NCBI GenBank assembly: GCA_947172415.1
Contig: OX359196.1
Coordinates: 2,792,501 to 2,856,500 of the forward strand
DNA: 64,000 nucleotides
Reading direction: 5' to 3'
From: Chondrosia reniformis
Taxonomy: Eukaryota > Porifera > Demospongiae > Chondrillida > Chondrillidae
Positions 39,028-50,095 of this stretch are shown here, in pieces. The position numbers and the translations under genes are program-made. The notes under the pieces were generated by a model that saw only the letters and a program-made list of their open reading frames with translations, was not told the origin of the DNA and searched no databases. The stretch's first letter is position 1. Each line of letters starts with the position of its first letter.

Positions 39028-42000
39028 AGACTCCCTATTTGTGACTTGTCTGTGGTATGAGCCCTGGTGAGACTTTTCGCTAGGTTACTTTTTAACCTTT
39101 CAGTCTGAGCCTCCCGGAGCTCACGTGCCTCTCTCCTCCATTCTCTTACACTATTTTGTGAGGGATCTGTCTTTAGCCACATTTCCGGTTCTAGTTCTAT
39201 TCCGTGGCTTCCCAGTATCAATCTGGCTTCTTTCAAGACAGTCCTCCTCTGCTTTGAGCACTCCAGCCACTTTTGGTGTTTAACCACAACAGCTGTGAGT
39301 GGATCATTGGCAGTATGGAGGTATCTTGCCAGATTCACAACAGCCCTGTCGTGATCCAAAGGAAAACTACAGAGCCCTCTACCACCTTGAGAGCGAGTCA
39401 AGTTCACTCTCTCAATGGCAGAGTTATAGTGATGACACTGGTACTTTCTCATGATCTTTCTCACCATTCGGTCCAGCTTTGGAAGCTCACTTTGAGTCCA
39501 CTTCAAAACTGGGTAAGAGTATCTCAATAGAGAGGCACACAACATGTTCGAGGCTTCTGCAGCATTCTTACCATTGAGGTGACAGCCCCACACTTTGTGG
39601 AGTCTCCTCCTCAATTGGTTGATCGAGCAAGCTTTGACCTTGCTGTCATCTACCTCAAACAGTTGTTCTAGCCCTAGGTACTTATAAGTAGTACCTTTTT
39701 CAAGGCTCCTTTTGGATTCTTCACTGCGTTCAGGGTTGTCTGGGCCAGCCAGAACTTTCCCCTTTTGCATGTGAGCTGTTCCACACTTTCTCACTCCAAA
39801 TCTCATGCCAATGGCATTTGAGGTTTTCTCCACACATTCCATGGCTTCCCTGAGTTTATCAGGCCCTCCAGCATATATCTTAAGGTCATCCATGTACAAC
39901 AAGTGTGACATGGTGTTCCTTTCCCCATCATGCCAGAGGGTATATCCCTTGGTTCTGTTAAGAACTTGGGATATGGGAGCTATGGCCAGACAAAAGAGGA
40001 GTGGCGATAAGGAGTCTCCTTGGAAGAGTCCCCTGTTATATTTAACAGGGGTGCTCCTAACCACCTTCCCCGCAGTCCTCAACTCAAGCACAGTAGCCCA
40101 GTGTTTGGAGAAGAGCTCTATAGACCTCCTGATCCAACCTGGGCACTTGATGGTTTTTAGCACCTTCATCACCCACTTGTGAGGGACTCTGTCATATGCC
40201 TTCTCATAATCGATCCATGCCACACTAAGTGGCTTACCCATAATTTTGGCATCTAGACCGATTGATTGATCCAGCAGTAGACAGTCCACACAGCCCCACC
40301 TCCCTTTCCTCATGGCCCTTTGGGCCATAGGCAAAAGATCATTAGTGTAGGTGTAAGTGAGTAGTTCTGACGCAATGTATGCTGTGACAGCCTTGTACAT
40401 TGTGTTGAGACACGCAATAGGTCGGTAGTTGGCCGCACTTTTCGGATCACCCTTTTTGGGGATGAGTAGAGTGCGACCCCTTGTAAGCCAGTCTGGGACT
40501 GACAGATCTCCGCTCACCACCCTCCGTAGTACATCTGCCAAGGCAGACTGTGCAGAGGGGAGTGCTTTCCACCAAAAAGTGTGGATGCCATCCGGCCCAG
40601 GGGCAGACCAGCTTTTTGCCTTTTTCAAGGCCTTCCTCAGTTTGGTCTCATCAATGCTATCGGGACCTTCAGAGGAGGTTCTACCCACCCTCTTTTTGGT
40701 TTCCTTTAGCCATTCTTTCACCCCTGGGTCGTCTTTGTTGACCTTACCAACAGTACCTACAATCTTTGTCCAAAAGTCCCTTACTACCTCAATTGAGGGA
40801 GCTTCATTGGAGGTTGGAACATTGCCATTCATCCGGAACTTCCTTTGGGTATTCCAAAGGTGGTTTTGTTCCTGGAATTTCCTGCGTTCAGCTGATCTTC
40901 GCTCTTGTAGGGTCCAGACCCTGAGTTTCCCCAGTGTCTGTTCCCGAGCTCTGATCAGCACCTTCAGGTTTAATGAATGGAACTCCCTCCTAAGCTTTCT
41001 TCGGAGTACTTTCTGGCGTTTGGTCATAGGATTATTATTCTGTTGACGCAATATTTCCACATCCAACCAGGCAAGCAGTCTTCTAAACCTAAGGCCCTTG
41101 GCCTTCCTGTCACTTATGTGACCTTCCTGTCTCTTACTTCCCTTCTGATTGTCCGATTTCCTTCCCTGGTTGCATGGCTGTGATTCGTTGGTTGTTTTTC
41201 CCCTCACAGCCATAGCAACAGAGTAGACCAGGCAGTTCAGGTGCCAGGCCGACCTAGGGCCTTCCTGCCACTCTTTCTCCACCCAATCATTGGCCTCCTG
41301 GAGCAGTGCCGTATCAACATGGTTGAACCGCACCCCCCCACAGGGTTTTCTACCAGAGAAATCTCCAGGTTTCTTTCGGAGACAGGCATCTTTTGCTTTG
41401 CCTAAAAGTTGCATCAGATGATCATTGCCACTTGTCCTGGGACTGGGATGATCATGTGTAGGAGTTTCAACAGGGACTGCAGGCAGCTCACCATTTTGTT
41501 CAGTCCCAGCCTGAACTTGGTGAAGCTCCCCCTGTCCCTGGGCTCCCACACCTTCCTCCACAGTCCCAGTTAGGGTGGCTACACCACAAGAGTTAGGATC
41601 CGCAAGGTTTAGTCTCGAGAGACCTTGACCTCTTCGGATTCTACTAAGTCTTGTAGTTAGTGCTACCTTTGTGGTTTTATGGTCTGGCATTGCAGCATTC
41701 CAAGCCTGGTACAACCGCTCGGCATACCCCTTTTCCATGGGCTTACTTTCTCGGTAGAGCTCCATGAGGATATTATCCCTCTGAAGGTTCCAGATCACCC
41801 CTTGGATCCTTCTCCTTCTAGAGGCACCTTGCGGTGCATCATTAACCAAATCTAAATCTCGGCTACCCCTTACTTGCAGTACTCCGTCTCCTACCAAGCT
41901 CCTTTTGGCTTGGAAGGCAAGGGTTCGACCGGTCTGAGGCAAATGTGGATATTTGCTCAGCCATTCCCGCTCTAAACGCTTCTGATAGCCACCTCTTTTG

Positions 42001-42041
42001 GGTTCAGATCGCTCAAAGCAATCAATTAGTGCCCTAACCAT
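38979..42041 (-). CDS. N-terminal and reverse transcriptase part of the minus-strand REL element
   Basis: The frame gives 1020 residues from the ATG at 42041. It is open upstream to a stop near 42092 and reads ALWTEE just before the ATG, so a longer start cannot be excluded. Residues 1-50 and 82-136 are similar to each other: each has W, an acidic patch, GYxxRL and a following W, which suggests two tandem Myb/SANT-like DNA-binding repeats. The RT has SAPGPDGIHTFWW (479-491), YRPIACLNTMYK (539-550), motif A VAWIDYEKAYDRVP with D611, motif B GLFQGDSLSPLLF, motif C YMDD (716-719), and YKYLGLEQ. The frame ends in TGA at 38979 just after the shift into the nuclease frame. It belongs to the REL LINE group; the clade is not determined. 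Confidence 0.88.
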   Translation of the reverse strand: MVRALIDCFERSEPKRGGYQKRLEREWLSKYPHLPQTGRTLAFQAKRSLVGDGVLQVRGSRDLDLVNDAPQGASRRRRIQGVIWNLQRDNILMELYRESKPMEKGYAERLYQAWNAAMPDHKTTKVALTTRLSRIRRGQGLSRLNLADPNSCGVATLTGTVEEGVGAQGQGELHQVQAGTEQNGELPAVPVETPTHDHPSPRTSGNDHLMQLLGKAKDACLRKKPGDFSGRKPCGGVRFNHVDTALLQEANDWVEKEWQEGPRSAWHLNCLVYSVAMAVRGKTTNESQPCNQGRKSDNQKGSKRQEGHISDRKAKGLRFRRLLAWLDVEILRQQNNNPMTKRQKVLRRKLRREFHSLNLKVLIRAREQTLGKLRVWTLQERRSAERRKFQEQNHLWNTQRKFRMNGNVPTSNEAPSIEVVRDFWTKIVGTVGKVNKDDPGVKEWLKETKKRVGRTSSEGPDSIDETKLRKALKKAKSWSAPGPDGIHTFWWKALPSAQSALADVLRRVVSGDLSVPDWLTRGRTLLIPKKGDPKSAANYRPIACLNTMYKAVTAYIASELLTYTYTNDLLPMAQRAMRKGRWGCVDCLLLDQSIGLDAKIMGKPLSVAWIDYEKAYDRVPHKWVMKVLKTIKCPGWIRRSIELFSKHWATVLELRTAGKVVRSTPVKYNRGLFQGDSLSPLLFCLAIAPISQVLNRTKGYTLWHDGERNTMSHLLYMDDLKIYAGGPDKLREAMECVEKTSNAIGMRFGVRKCGTAHMQKGKVLAGPDNPERSEESKRSLEKGTTYKYLGLEQLFEVDDSKVKACSINQLRRRLHKVWGCHLNGKNAAEASNMLCASLLRYSYPVLKWTQSELPKLDRMVRKIMRKYQCHHYNSAIERVNLTRSQGGRGLCSFPLDHDRAVVNLARYLHTANDPLTAVVVKHQKWLECSKQRRTVLKEARLILGSHGIELEPEMWLKTDPSQNSVREWRREARELREAQTERLKSNLAKSLTRAHTTDKSQIGSLMCGFLRGDSDLKLRL

Positions 42042-42389
42042 TTCCTCAGTCCATAGGGCTGGTTGGCCGTCACGGGGACCGAAGAAGGGTTATTACATTC
42101 AGGTACATCTACCTGTGAGGCACCAGTGGAATCACCTATTCTGGTTGACCCAGGGTTTTCTTCACCACTGGTGCACCTAGGCCACAGCCTGTCTTGAAAA
42201 TTGTTATTCTCATCACGTAACGTAACCCAGTGTAACTGCCAGACGGGGGGTTAGCCCATACTGACAGGGAGGCTGATTTAGCCACAGGATGCCACATGAG
42301 GGGCTAAGCACCCTGCTCCGTCGGGGGTTGAACTGGACAATACCCATCCTCTTGTCAGCTCGGAACCACAGCCTCCAATTCCCACGACT
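42042..42389 (-). other. 5' UTR of the minus-strand REL element
   Basis: About 350 bases of GC-richer, non-satellite DNA precede the ORF. On the plus strand, GGAGGCTG at 42268-42275 and CAGCCTCC at 42369-42376 are exact inverted partners, so the leader RNA can close an 8-bp stem over about 90 bases. R2-type elements often start with an HDV-like ribozyme; I could not thread this leader onto that fold, and the stem spacing does not suit it. Confidence 0.5.
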
Positions 42390-42390
42390 G

Positions 42391-45300
42391 TACATAGAAC
42401 TAATATATAGAACTAGTTCATACAACTAGTACATACAACTACTACATACAACTAGTACATACAACCAGTACATACAACCAGTACATACAACTAGTACATA
42501 CAATTAGTACATAACTAGTATATGCAACTAGAACATATAACTAGTAACTATAACTAGTGATTACCATTAGTACATTCAACTAGTACATACAACTAGTACA
42601 TACAACTAGATCATACAACTAGTACAAAAAACTCGTACAAACAACTCGTACATACAACTCGTACATACAACTTGTACATAGACCTACTAAGGATAACTAG
42701 AATATGCGCATATAACTTCTACCTATAACTATTGATTACCACTAGAACCTACAACTAGTACATACGACTAGTACGTACAAACAGTACATACAAACAGTAC
42801 ATAAAACTAGTCCATACAACTAGTACATAACTAATATATGCAACTAGTACATATAACTAGTACATACAACCAGTACACATTACTCGTACATACAACTAGA
42901 ATATACAAATAGTATGTACAACTAGTACCCACAACTGGTACCTATAACTAGTACCCATAAATAGTGATTGCCACTAGTACATACAACAGGTAAATATAAC
43001 AGGTACATATAACTAGTTCATAAAACTAGTACAGACAAGTCTTACATACAACTTGTACATGCAACTAATAAGGATAACTAGAACATACACATATAACTTG
43101 TACATACAAATAGTGCAAACAACTAATACATACAACTAGTACATGCAACTGGTACATACAACTAGTACAGATAACTGGTACATACAACTAGGACATACAT
43201 CTAGTACGCACAAATTGTACATACACCTAGTATATTTAACTAGTACTTACACATATAACTAGTTCATATAGATACTACATACAACGAATACATACAAACA
43301 GTACATTCGACCAATACGTAAAACTAGTACAAACAACTTGTACATAAACCCAGTACACATAAATAGTACATGCAACCAGTACATACAACTAGTACATAAA
43401 ACTAGTAGATACAGCTAGTACATACAACTAGTACATACAACTAGTACATACAACCAATACACACAACTAGTAGATACAACTAGAATATACAACTAGTACG
43501 TACAACTAGTACATACAACTCATAGATACAACTTGTACAAAAGAACTAGTAAGGATAACTAGAACATACACATGTAACTTGTACATATAAATAGTACATA
43601 CAACTAGTAAATGCAACTAGTACATGCAACTGGTACAAACAACTAGAACATACATCTAGTACATACAAATTTTACATACACCTAGTATATATAACTAGAG
43701 CATACACATATAACTAGTACATATAAATACTACACACCACTAATACATAACTAATACATACAACTTGTACACACAAGTAGAACATATAACTAGAACATAT
43801 AAATATAACTAGTACATAAACTAGTACATACAAACAGAACATTCAACCTATAGGTATAACTAGTACATCCAACTAGTGCAAACAGTATATACTATTTTTA
43901 CATACAACTAGAATATACAAATAGTATGTACAAATAGTATCTACAACTAGTACCTCTAATTAGTACCTATAACTAGTGATTTCCACTAGTACATACAACT
44001 ACTACATAGAACTAGTTCATACAACTATTACAAGCAACTGGTACATACAACTATTCCAGACAACTGGTAAAAACAACTGGTACATACATCTAGTACGCAC
44101 AAATTGTACACACACCTAGTACATATAACTAGTACATGCACATATAACTAGTACATATAGATACAACATACAACGAATACATAACTAGTTCTTTCAACTT
44201 GTACATACAAGTGGAACATATAATTAGAATATACATCTATAACTGGTACATACAACTAGTACATACAAACTGTACATTCAACCAATACGTACAACTAGTA
44301 CCTACAACTTGTACATAAAACCAGTACATACAACCAGTACATACAACTAGTACATAAAATTAGTAGATACAACTAGTACATACAACTAGTACATACAATT
44401 TGTACAAAGAACTAGTTAGGATAACTAGTACATACACATATAATTTGTACATATAAATAGTACATACAACTATTAAATACAACTAGTACATGCAACTTGT
44501 ACAAACAACTAGAACACACATCTAGTACATAGAAATTGTACATACACCTAGTACATACAGCTAGTACATAGAACTAGTACCTATAACTAGTGATTACCAT
44601 TATTAAACACAACTAATAAGGATACTCCGAACATACACATATAACTTGTACAAATGAATAGTATATACAACTAGTACATACAACTGGTACATACAACTAG
44701 CACATATCAATAGTACCTATAAGTAGTGATTACAGCTAGTACATGCAACTAGTACATATAACTAGTAGATACAACTAGTACATACAACTAGTACATACAA
44801 CTTGTACAAAGAACTATTTAGGATAACTAGTACATACACATATAATTTGTACATATAAATAGTACATACAACTATTAAATACAACTAGTACATGCAACTT
44901 GTACAAACAACTAGAACCCACATCTAGTGCATAGAAATTGTACATACACCTAGTACATACAGCTAGTACATAGAAATAGAACCTATAACTAGTGATTACC
45001 ATTATTAAACACAACTAATAAGGATACTCCGAACATAAACATATAACTTGTACATATGAATAGTACATACAACTAGTACATACAACTGGTACATACAACT
45101 AGTACATATCAATAGTAACTATAAGTAGTGATTACAGCTAGTACATGCAACTAGTACATATAAGTAGTACATGCAACTAATACATATTACTAGTACATAC
45201 TAATAGTACATTCAACCAGTACAGAAAACTAGTACATAAAACTAGTACATATAACTACTACAAACACTAGCCAATAGAACTAGTACATATGTCTACAACA

Positions 45301-46222
45301 TACAACCAGTGCAAACAAATAGTACATATAACTGGTTCACTATAGCTAGTGTTTACAACTATTACAAAAAACTAATACGTACACCAAGTACATATAACCA
45401 GTACATACAACTGGTACATTCAACTAGCACATATCAATAGTACCTATAAGTAGTGATTATAGCTAGTACATGCAACTAGTACATATAACTAGTAGATACA
45501 ACTAGTACATACAACTAGTACATACAACTTGCACAAAGAACTAGTTAGGATAACTAGTACATACACATATAATTTGTACATATAAATAGTACATACAACT
45601 ATTAAATACAACTAGTACATGCAACTTGTACAAACAACTAGAACCCACATCTAGTACATAGAAATTGTACATACACCTAGTACATACAGCTAGTACATAG
45701 AACTAGAACCTATCACTAGTGATTACCATTATTAAACACAACTAATAAGGATACTCCGAACATACACATATAACTTGTACATATGAATAGTACATACAAC
45801 TAGTACATACAACTGGTACATACAACTAGTACATATCAATAGTAACTATAAGTAGTGATTACAGCTAGTACATGCAACTAGTACATATAAGTAGTACATG
45901 CAACTAATACATATTACTAGTACATACTAATAGTACATTCAACCAGTACAGAAAACTAGTACATACAACTAGTACATATAACTACTACAAACACTAGCCA
46001 ATAGAACTAGTACATATGTCTACAACATACAACCAGTGCAAACAAATAGTACATATAACTGGTTCACTATAGCTAGTGTTTACAACTATTACAAAAAACT
46101 AATACGTACACCAAGTACATATAACCAGTACATACAACTACTACATATAACTATTACATAAAACTTGTACATTCAAGTAGTAGAGATAACTAGAACATTC
46201 ACATATAACTGGTTCATATAAA
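42391..46222 (+). repeat. 13-bp minisatellite array, block 11, with a 727-bp higher-order unit
   Basis: A plus-orientation array. The phrase GGATAACTAGTACATACACA starts at 44419, 44821 and 45548, giving spacings of 402 and 727, and long stretches (for example 45165-45420 against 45890-46150) are near identical. Phrases such as ATTCAACCAATACGTACAAC recur in reverse complement in 57513-61345, so the two arrays are inverted relatives. Confidence 0.94.
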
Positions 46223-46280
46223 CAAGTAATTCGAGTTAATTCGGGGGGGCACCCCCTTGAGTTTTAAACTCGAAATACTG
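46223..46280. repeat. Foldback 1 at the satellite orientation switch
   Basis: CAAGTAATTCGAGTT at 46223-46237 pairs with AACTCGAAATACTG at 46267-46280 with a few mismatches. A G-run and C-run (GGGGG and CCCCC) lie between them and can extend the hairpin. Satellite is in plus orientation on its left and in minus orientation on its right. Confidence 0.7.
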
Positions 46281-46415
46281 TTTTTTTTCTAGTTGGATGT
46301 ACTCATTGTATGTGCTAGTGTATGTGCTCGTTATATGTACTAATTGTATGTATTAGTTATATGAACTAGTTATAAACTAGTAGTGTTTTGTAGTTATATG
46401 TGCTAGTTGCATAAA
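46281..46415 (-). repeat. Short satellite block in inverted orientation
   Basis: About 135 bp reads TGTATGTACTAGT-like units, the reverse complement of all satellite to its left. It lies between two related foldbacks. Confidence 0.88.
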
Positions 46416-46477
46416 CAAGTAGTTCGAGTTAAAAAACTCGTGGGACTGCCGCCCCTCGAATGAACTCGAACTACTTG
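46416..46477. repeat. Foldback 2: perfect 15-bp inverted termini
   Basis: CAAGTAGTTCGAGTT at 46416-46430 and AACTCGAACTACTTG at 46463-46477 are exact reverse complements around 32 bases. It shares its start (CATAAACAAGT, then A[AG]TTCGAGTT) with foldback 1, so the two belong to one small family. Confidence 0.75.
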
Positions 46478-47069
46478 GCTCACTTCGGTCGCTGTGGCCT
46501 TATTATTACCAATCATGTTCATCCTACTGGTATACTCTATTAAACACTTCTATGGTCAATTATCAATTAATAAGTACATTAGAAACAGAAAAAAGAGTGT
46601 GAGGGAAGAGTATTAGCTCTTGGTACTATCAAGCATGTGTTTTGCAGGAACACTGAAGTATGCACTATAATGACTTGTAAGTTAATAGTGCAATAAATGA
46701 GATATGACAGATATGGTATGGGTATGGTTTCTTTCTTTGGTTCCAAACATGTTTATCCAGTGCTTCTCAGAAATGCATTGATTTGTTGGAAGGAATATGT
46801 GGATACCTGAAGGAAAAGAGTACACTTACATATTAACAGCACTTCGCAGTAGTGTGCATGAGTTAATTAGCAATCATATTATATGTACACTTACTTGTTA
46901 GACTTGCTAATGAAATGCTTGCTCACTCCTCATGTTTCCCCGATGCAGGTCTAAGTTATGCGTTCTATAGTGATTCAAAACATGTATCTTCTTTTATAAT
47001 ATTTTTTTCTCTCTAGTTGTGAAGGTAAGGAGTGACCTGCAGTGATGTGAGAACAATTAGAAATTTGCA
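46478..47069. other. Unique sequence, nothing assigned
   Basis: About 590 bp of AT-rich, non-satellite sequence. No ORF, RNA gene or repeat is recognisable. It may include the 3' end of the Helitron, but no convincing hairpin and CTRR end could be fixed. Confidence 0.5.
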
Positions 47070-47386
47070 ATGAATTTTGTAAGTGAAAGCCAAATGAGGT
47101 ATACAATTAAAGAAATTGAAACTGTTGACTTACCAGAAAGCTTTAAAATTGCCTGCTCCATGCATCCTTGCTTCTTAGTAAAGCACAAAAGAGGACAATA
47201 ACTGTGACACTGCCAACCACACATCAGGGAAAACATTCAAAATTACAACATACATATGAACTCATACTAACACCCTGTATTGCTGTAGAGTGTGACTTAT
47301 TGTCAAAATACATTATTGATGTAGAAAATTTACAAACACTTAGAAAATATATTATACGTAAACTTCAAAATACTTCCGTGAGTTGA
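47070..47386 (+). pseudogene. Possible frameshifted coding remnant, unknown
   Basis: A 43-codon frame from ATG 47070 (starting MNFVSESQMRYTIKEIETVD) ends at 47201. A second frame overlapping it from 47168 runs 72 codons to 47386 with a sensible mixed composition (VECDLLSKYIIDVENLQ). Read together they look like one small protein broken by one indel, or two exons. I recognise no family. It is on the strand opposite the Helitron. Chance ORFs cannot be excluded. Confidence 0.2.
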
Positions 47387-47529
47387 AAGTAGCCTCAAAT
47401 ACTAAATTCTATATAACTTGACATCACCACGTCAGCCTTTGCAGTCACCGTATTCTACCATTCACTTGCAGAAGTATCCTAGCAGTTGGCTGAATGACTT
47501 GTAGCATATGTTGTTGATGCATAATGAGG

Positions 47530-47988
47530 CTATAAGCGGTCAACAATCTCAAGTGGCATGTACTGCTCTGTTCCACAAAGGGCCAAAGATAGCATATGAT
47601 ACCTACAATTTCCACCACCTTTAGTGCAAACTGGCATGTACTGTGACGTAAAAGCTGGAAAGACTTTGTCTTTTACTACAACATCCACTTGATGATGCAT
47701 ATTACTGAAAGTTGCCCGGGAAGGACGATTGACCACTTTAAGAATAGTCTGTAATTCACTGTGATGACACTTTGACCACCTCACTATTGACTCACTATTC
47801 AAAGTGTTACTAGTCACTAAAGCTTTAAGTGTTGTTTTCAGTGACAATATAAGTAATTGGGATGTCTGAATGCACAGACTGACTGCCAACCACCAATGGT
47901 TCCGATGTATACTCCTTGCCATGTGTCCCTTTATCCGCAATCTTAACATAAGATTGTGACATACACTTGTCATTTTGTACCAAAGCAC
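47530..47988 (-). pseudogene. Helitron C-terminal part: start of an OTU-like cysteine protease domain
   Basis: The frame contains VFPAFTSQYMPVC followed by GGGNCRYHMLSLALCGTEQ. This matches the OTU signature G-D-G-N-C-[FLY]-[FY]-x-[AS]-[IL]-S with its catalytic Cys; here the middle D is G. It stops shortly after LEIVDRL at 47530, so the histidine half of the protease is missing. OTU domains downstream of the helicase are known in some animal Helitrons. The frame overlaps the helicase frame, which indicates a frameshift near 47.9 kb. The remainder of the frame is low-confidence linker. Confidence 0.6.
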
Positions 47989-48554
47989 TACTACCCTTTA
48001 CTGCAGCACTTGATTTCTCCTCATTTTGACTACAATTCTGGACAAAATGACCTGATATTAGCTCCTCCTTTTCTGATTCCTCACAACTATGAGCAGATTC
48101 TTGTCGTAGCCTTGCCATTTCCTCATGGACTCTCTTGTTTGCTGTCATCTTCTTTGGCTGAAAGTTCAGGAGGCCCAATCCATTCAGTGTGCACCCACGA
48201 CTAAGAGCTACATAGGCCATTCCAGGTTCAACTACATCCTTCCCTAAATCCATGACTGCTGCATCAAGAGACAATCCTTGGACCTCGTGAATAGTTGCTG
48301 CCCAGCACAGAATCAAGGGAATCTGTGTTCTCTGCAGGAGTGTACCTTCCTTTCCATAGAAACGTGCAGGAATAAGCTGAATTGGTACAACATGCTGTTC
48401 CCCCGAGACAACATGGTACCTTTGACAATTTCCCCACATTGGTATCTAAGAATCTCACATATACCTCTGTGGGTAATTCACCAGGCATACTCTGATGCCT
48501 TGCATTTCTTGACCACTTGAAGCCTACAATTGTTCCTCTGGCACCATTCACCAA
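47825..48554 (-). pseudogene. Helitron PIF1-type helicase, motifs V and VI
   Basis: Two frames cover this part. The first (48264-48554) reads VNGARGTIVGF, the typical segment before motif V. The second (47825-48439) reads IPLILCWAATIHEVQGLSLD and later PGMAYVALSRGCTLNGLGLL, the motif VI region. The usual TIHK[SV]QG has a K-to-E change (TIHEVQG). A frameshift lies between about 48264 and 48439. An in-frame TGA stands at about 48575, after GARLMLR and before NINCGDGLVNGARG. The part is plainly recognisable and non-functional. Confidence 0.88.
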
Positions 48555-48710
48555 GCCATCACCACAGTTAATGTTTCATCGCAACATTAATCTAGCACCA
48601 ACAGCTAGCCTCAGTATACGGGGCAGTGCAGCACAGTCTTTATCATCTTGTGGAATGAGACGTTCGGGAACCTCATTGTATTTAATATTGGTATAAATTT
48701 GCCCTCGACT

Positions 48711-49217
48711 CTATAATATTGCATGCTCGGCATCAATACTATAGATTTGATCATTGTGCCCATCAACATCTACTCTACGAGGATACAATGTCAGAGCTGT
48801 ATCAAATGGGGAAGCCAGCAAATCCACAGTCCCACCCGAAACCAAACGTGTTTGAAGAACTTTCACATCTTCATTGGTGTGCACGCCCGTCCTGATCCGA
48901 TTAAGTATCTCTGAGAATGAAGCTTCATTCTGCTGACGCATGTTCACTTCCAGTTCAATCACCTTGAAGAAATCCCTCCAAAGGTGTGAAGCCAGTCACC
49001 CCGATGAGCGTCCAGGTTTCTGACTGAATATAAAACTACGGTTCACTGGAGATAGCTGGTACAAGTCACCCACTGCAATGACATTCAAGCCACCAAAGAT
49101 CTCATCATTGCCATAAATCTCACACAGTCGACTGTGAACTGACTTCAGTATCTGGTAAGACACCATACTGATTTCATCAATGATGATGGTGTGCACTCCT
49201 TGCCACAGATTCCTCAA
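48711..49217 (-). pseudogene. Helitron PIF1-type helicase, motifs II to IV
   Basis: The frame reads GVHTIIIDEISMVSYQIL (Walker B, DE) and NVIAVGDLYQLSPV (motif III). After an in-frame TGA at 48996 it continues HLWRDFFKVIELEVNMRQ and ILNRIRTGVHTNEDVKVLQ, then meets a TAG at 48711. The two stops are substitutions in an otherwise continuous frame. A frameshift at about 49218 separates this part from the Walker A part. Confidence 0.9.
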
Positions 49218-49218
49218 G

Positions 49219-50091
49219 TCATGCAGGGCTAGCTAGGGCATTCAGCTGCAATTGATGAGCAGTTCTGCCATGCTCCACCTGAAGCCGCAATGCTCTATGG
49301 ATTGTGAGGCCTCCAATGTTGAAGGCTGCAACCCCGGTGGGTGCCATCAACATACAGGCATGCATCTCTTGACTCCCTGACATAGAACATTCCATATGCT
49401 CTTTAATAGCCCTAATTACATGCGATTTTCCAGTGCCTGCTCCACCTGTCACAAACAGATGAAATGGTTCTGGAAGTTTGTGGCGTATTTTCATTCTGTG
49501 TTTGTGCAACTAACGAGTGTGGTGCACAACAATGTCAAATGGAATACACTGCTTTGTATTCAAACTTGCAATGAGTTTCCTAAATGCCCTATCCATAAGG
49601 GAGTGTCTACTGATAGCTCCAATGTCGTCATCATTGTCATTTAAGAGCATATTTTCTTCATCTATTGCACTCAGATTGTCATCATCAAGGCATGCTGGGT
49701 CCATGAAATGCTCTCGGGTCATCAACCCTCCTTCAGCCTCAATAAAGGGTTGTGCAGCATCCTCCCTTTGAGCCTGCTGTGCCATTGGGGCAACAACATC
49801 TTGGTAGGCATCGTCTTCCAAGGCTTGTAATTGCACAACAGCCTTCTGCACTTCATCTGCAAAGGCATGATTGTGAGCATTAAAAACAACCATTTCTCCT
49901 TCTCGTACAATGAAAGCCTGCATTGCAGAAGAGTGACCTTTCAACAGATCCTCAGGTTCCTTCCTCCAAGGGATGTATAGTAGCAGCAAACTGTAGTAAT
50001 AGTCATCACCATGACTTTCTACTGTCTGTACTGGGATTTGAAGACAGGCTTGCTTCCTTCTCAGATGAACCCATCCCATGTCATTCTGCAA
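49219..50091 (-). pseudogene. Helitron linker and PIF1-type helicase motif I
   Basis: The upstream half (49510-50091) is an acidic linker with YYYSLLLLYIPWRKEPEDLL, a segment regularly seen between Rep and helicase in Helitrons. One in-frame TAG at 49510 interrupts it. The frame then gives LPEPFHLFVTGGAGTGKSHV (Walker A, GGAGTGKS at 49423-49446) and MLMAPTGVAAFNIGGLTIH (motif Ia). The frame is lost at 49219. Confidence 0.9.
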
Positions 50092-50095
50092 CTGG

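Larger units (their letters stand above)
38033..42389 (-). mobile_element. REL-type non-LTR retrotransposon, minus strand (about 4.36 kb)
   Basis: The element runs from about 42389 (5' end, CAGTCGTGGG) to about 38033 (3' end, ending in TTTTGTTTTTCAAG). It has a roughly 350-base 5' UTR, a coding region split by one frameshift, and a 3' UTR with a strong hairpin. Satellite abuts both ends. No clear target-site duplication was found. The domain plan (N-terminal DNA-binding repeats, YMDD reverse transcriptase, C-terminal CCHC knuckle and PD-(D/E)XK nuclease) is that of R2/NeSL-like LINEs, and it differs in sequence from the element at 28424-31792. End positions are judged by where satellite resumes and may be off by about 10 bases. 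Confidence 0.85.

Noticed and set aside
40429-41046. Plus-strand 205-codon ORF, with the frames at 39273-41183 and 38192-38497
   Set aside because: They are shadows of the minus-strand REL retrotransposon coding region.
42241-42389. HDV-like self-cleaving ribozyme at the 5' end of the second REL element
   Set aside because: Only one 8-bp stem closing about 90 bases could be found. The nested double pseudoknot and its spacing could not be threaded.
42213-42425. Minus-strand 70-codon ORF upstream of the second REL element
   Set aside because: It runs from satellite into the 5' UTR and ends without joining the main frame; no motif is seen.
46416-46477. Foldback 2 as the 3' terminal hairpin of the Helitron, with CTAG about 10 bases beyond
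   Set aside because: The spacing is tempting, but CTAG occurs in almost every satellite unit, the following base is C and not T, and no matching 5' end was found.
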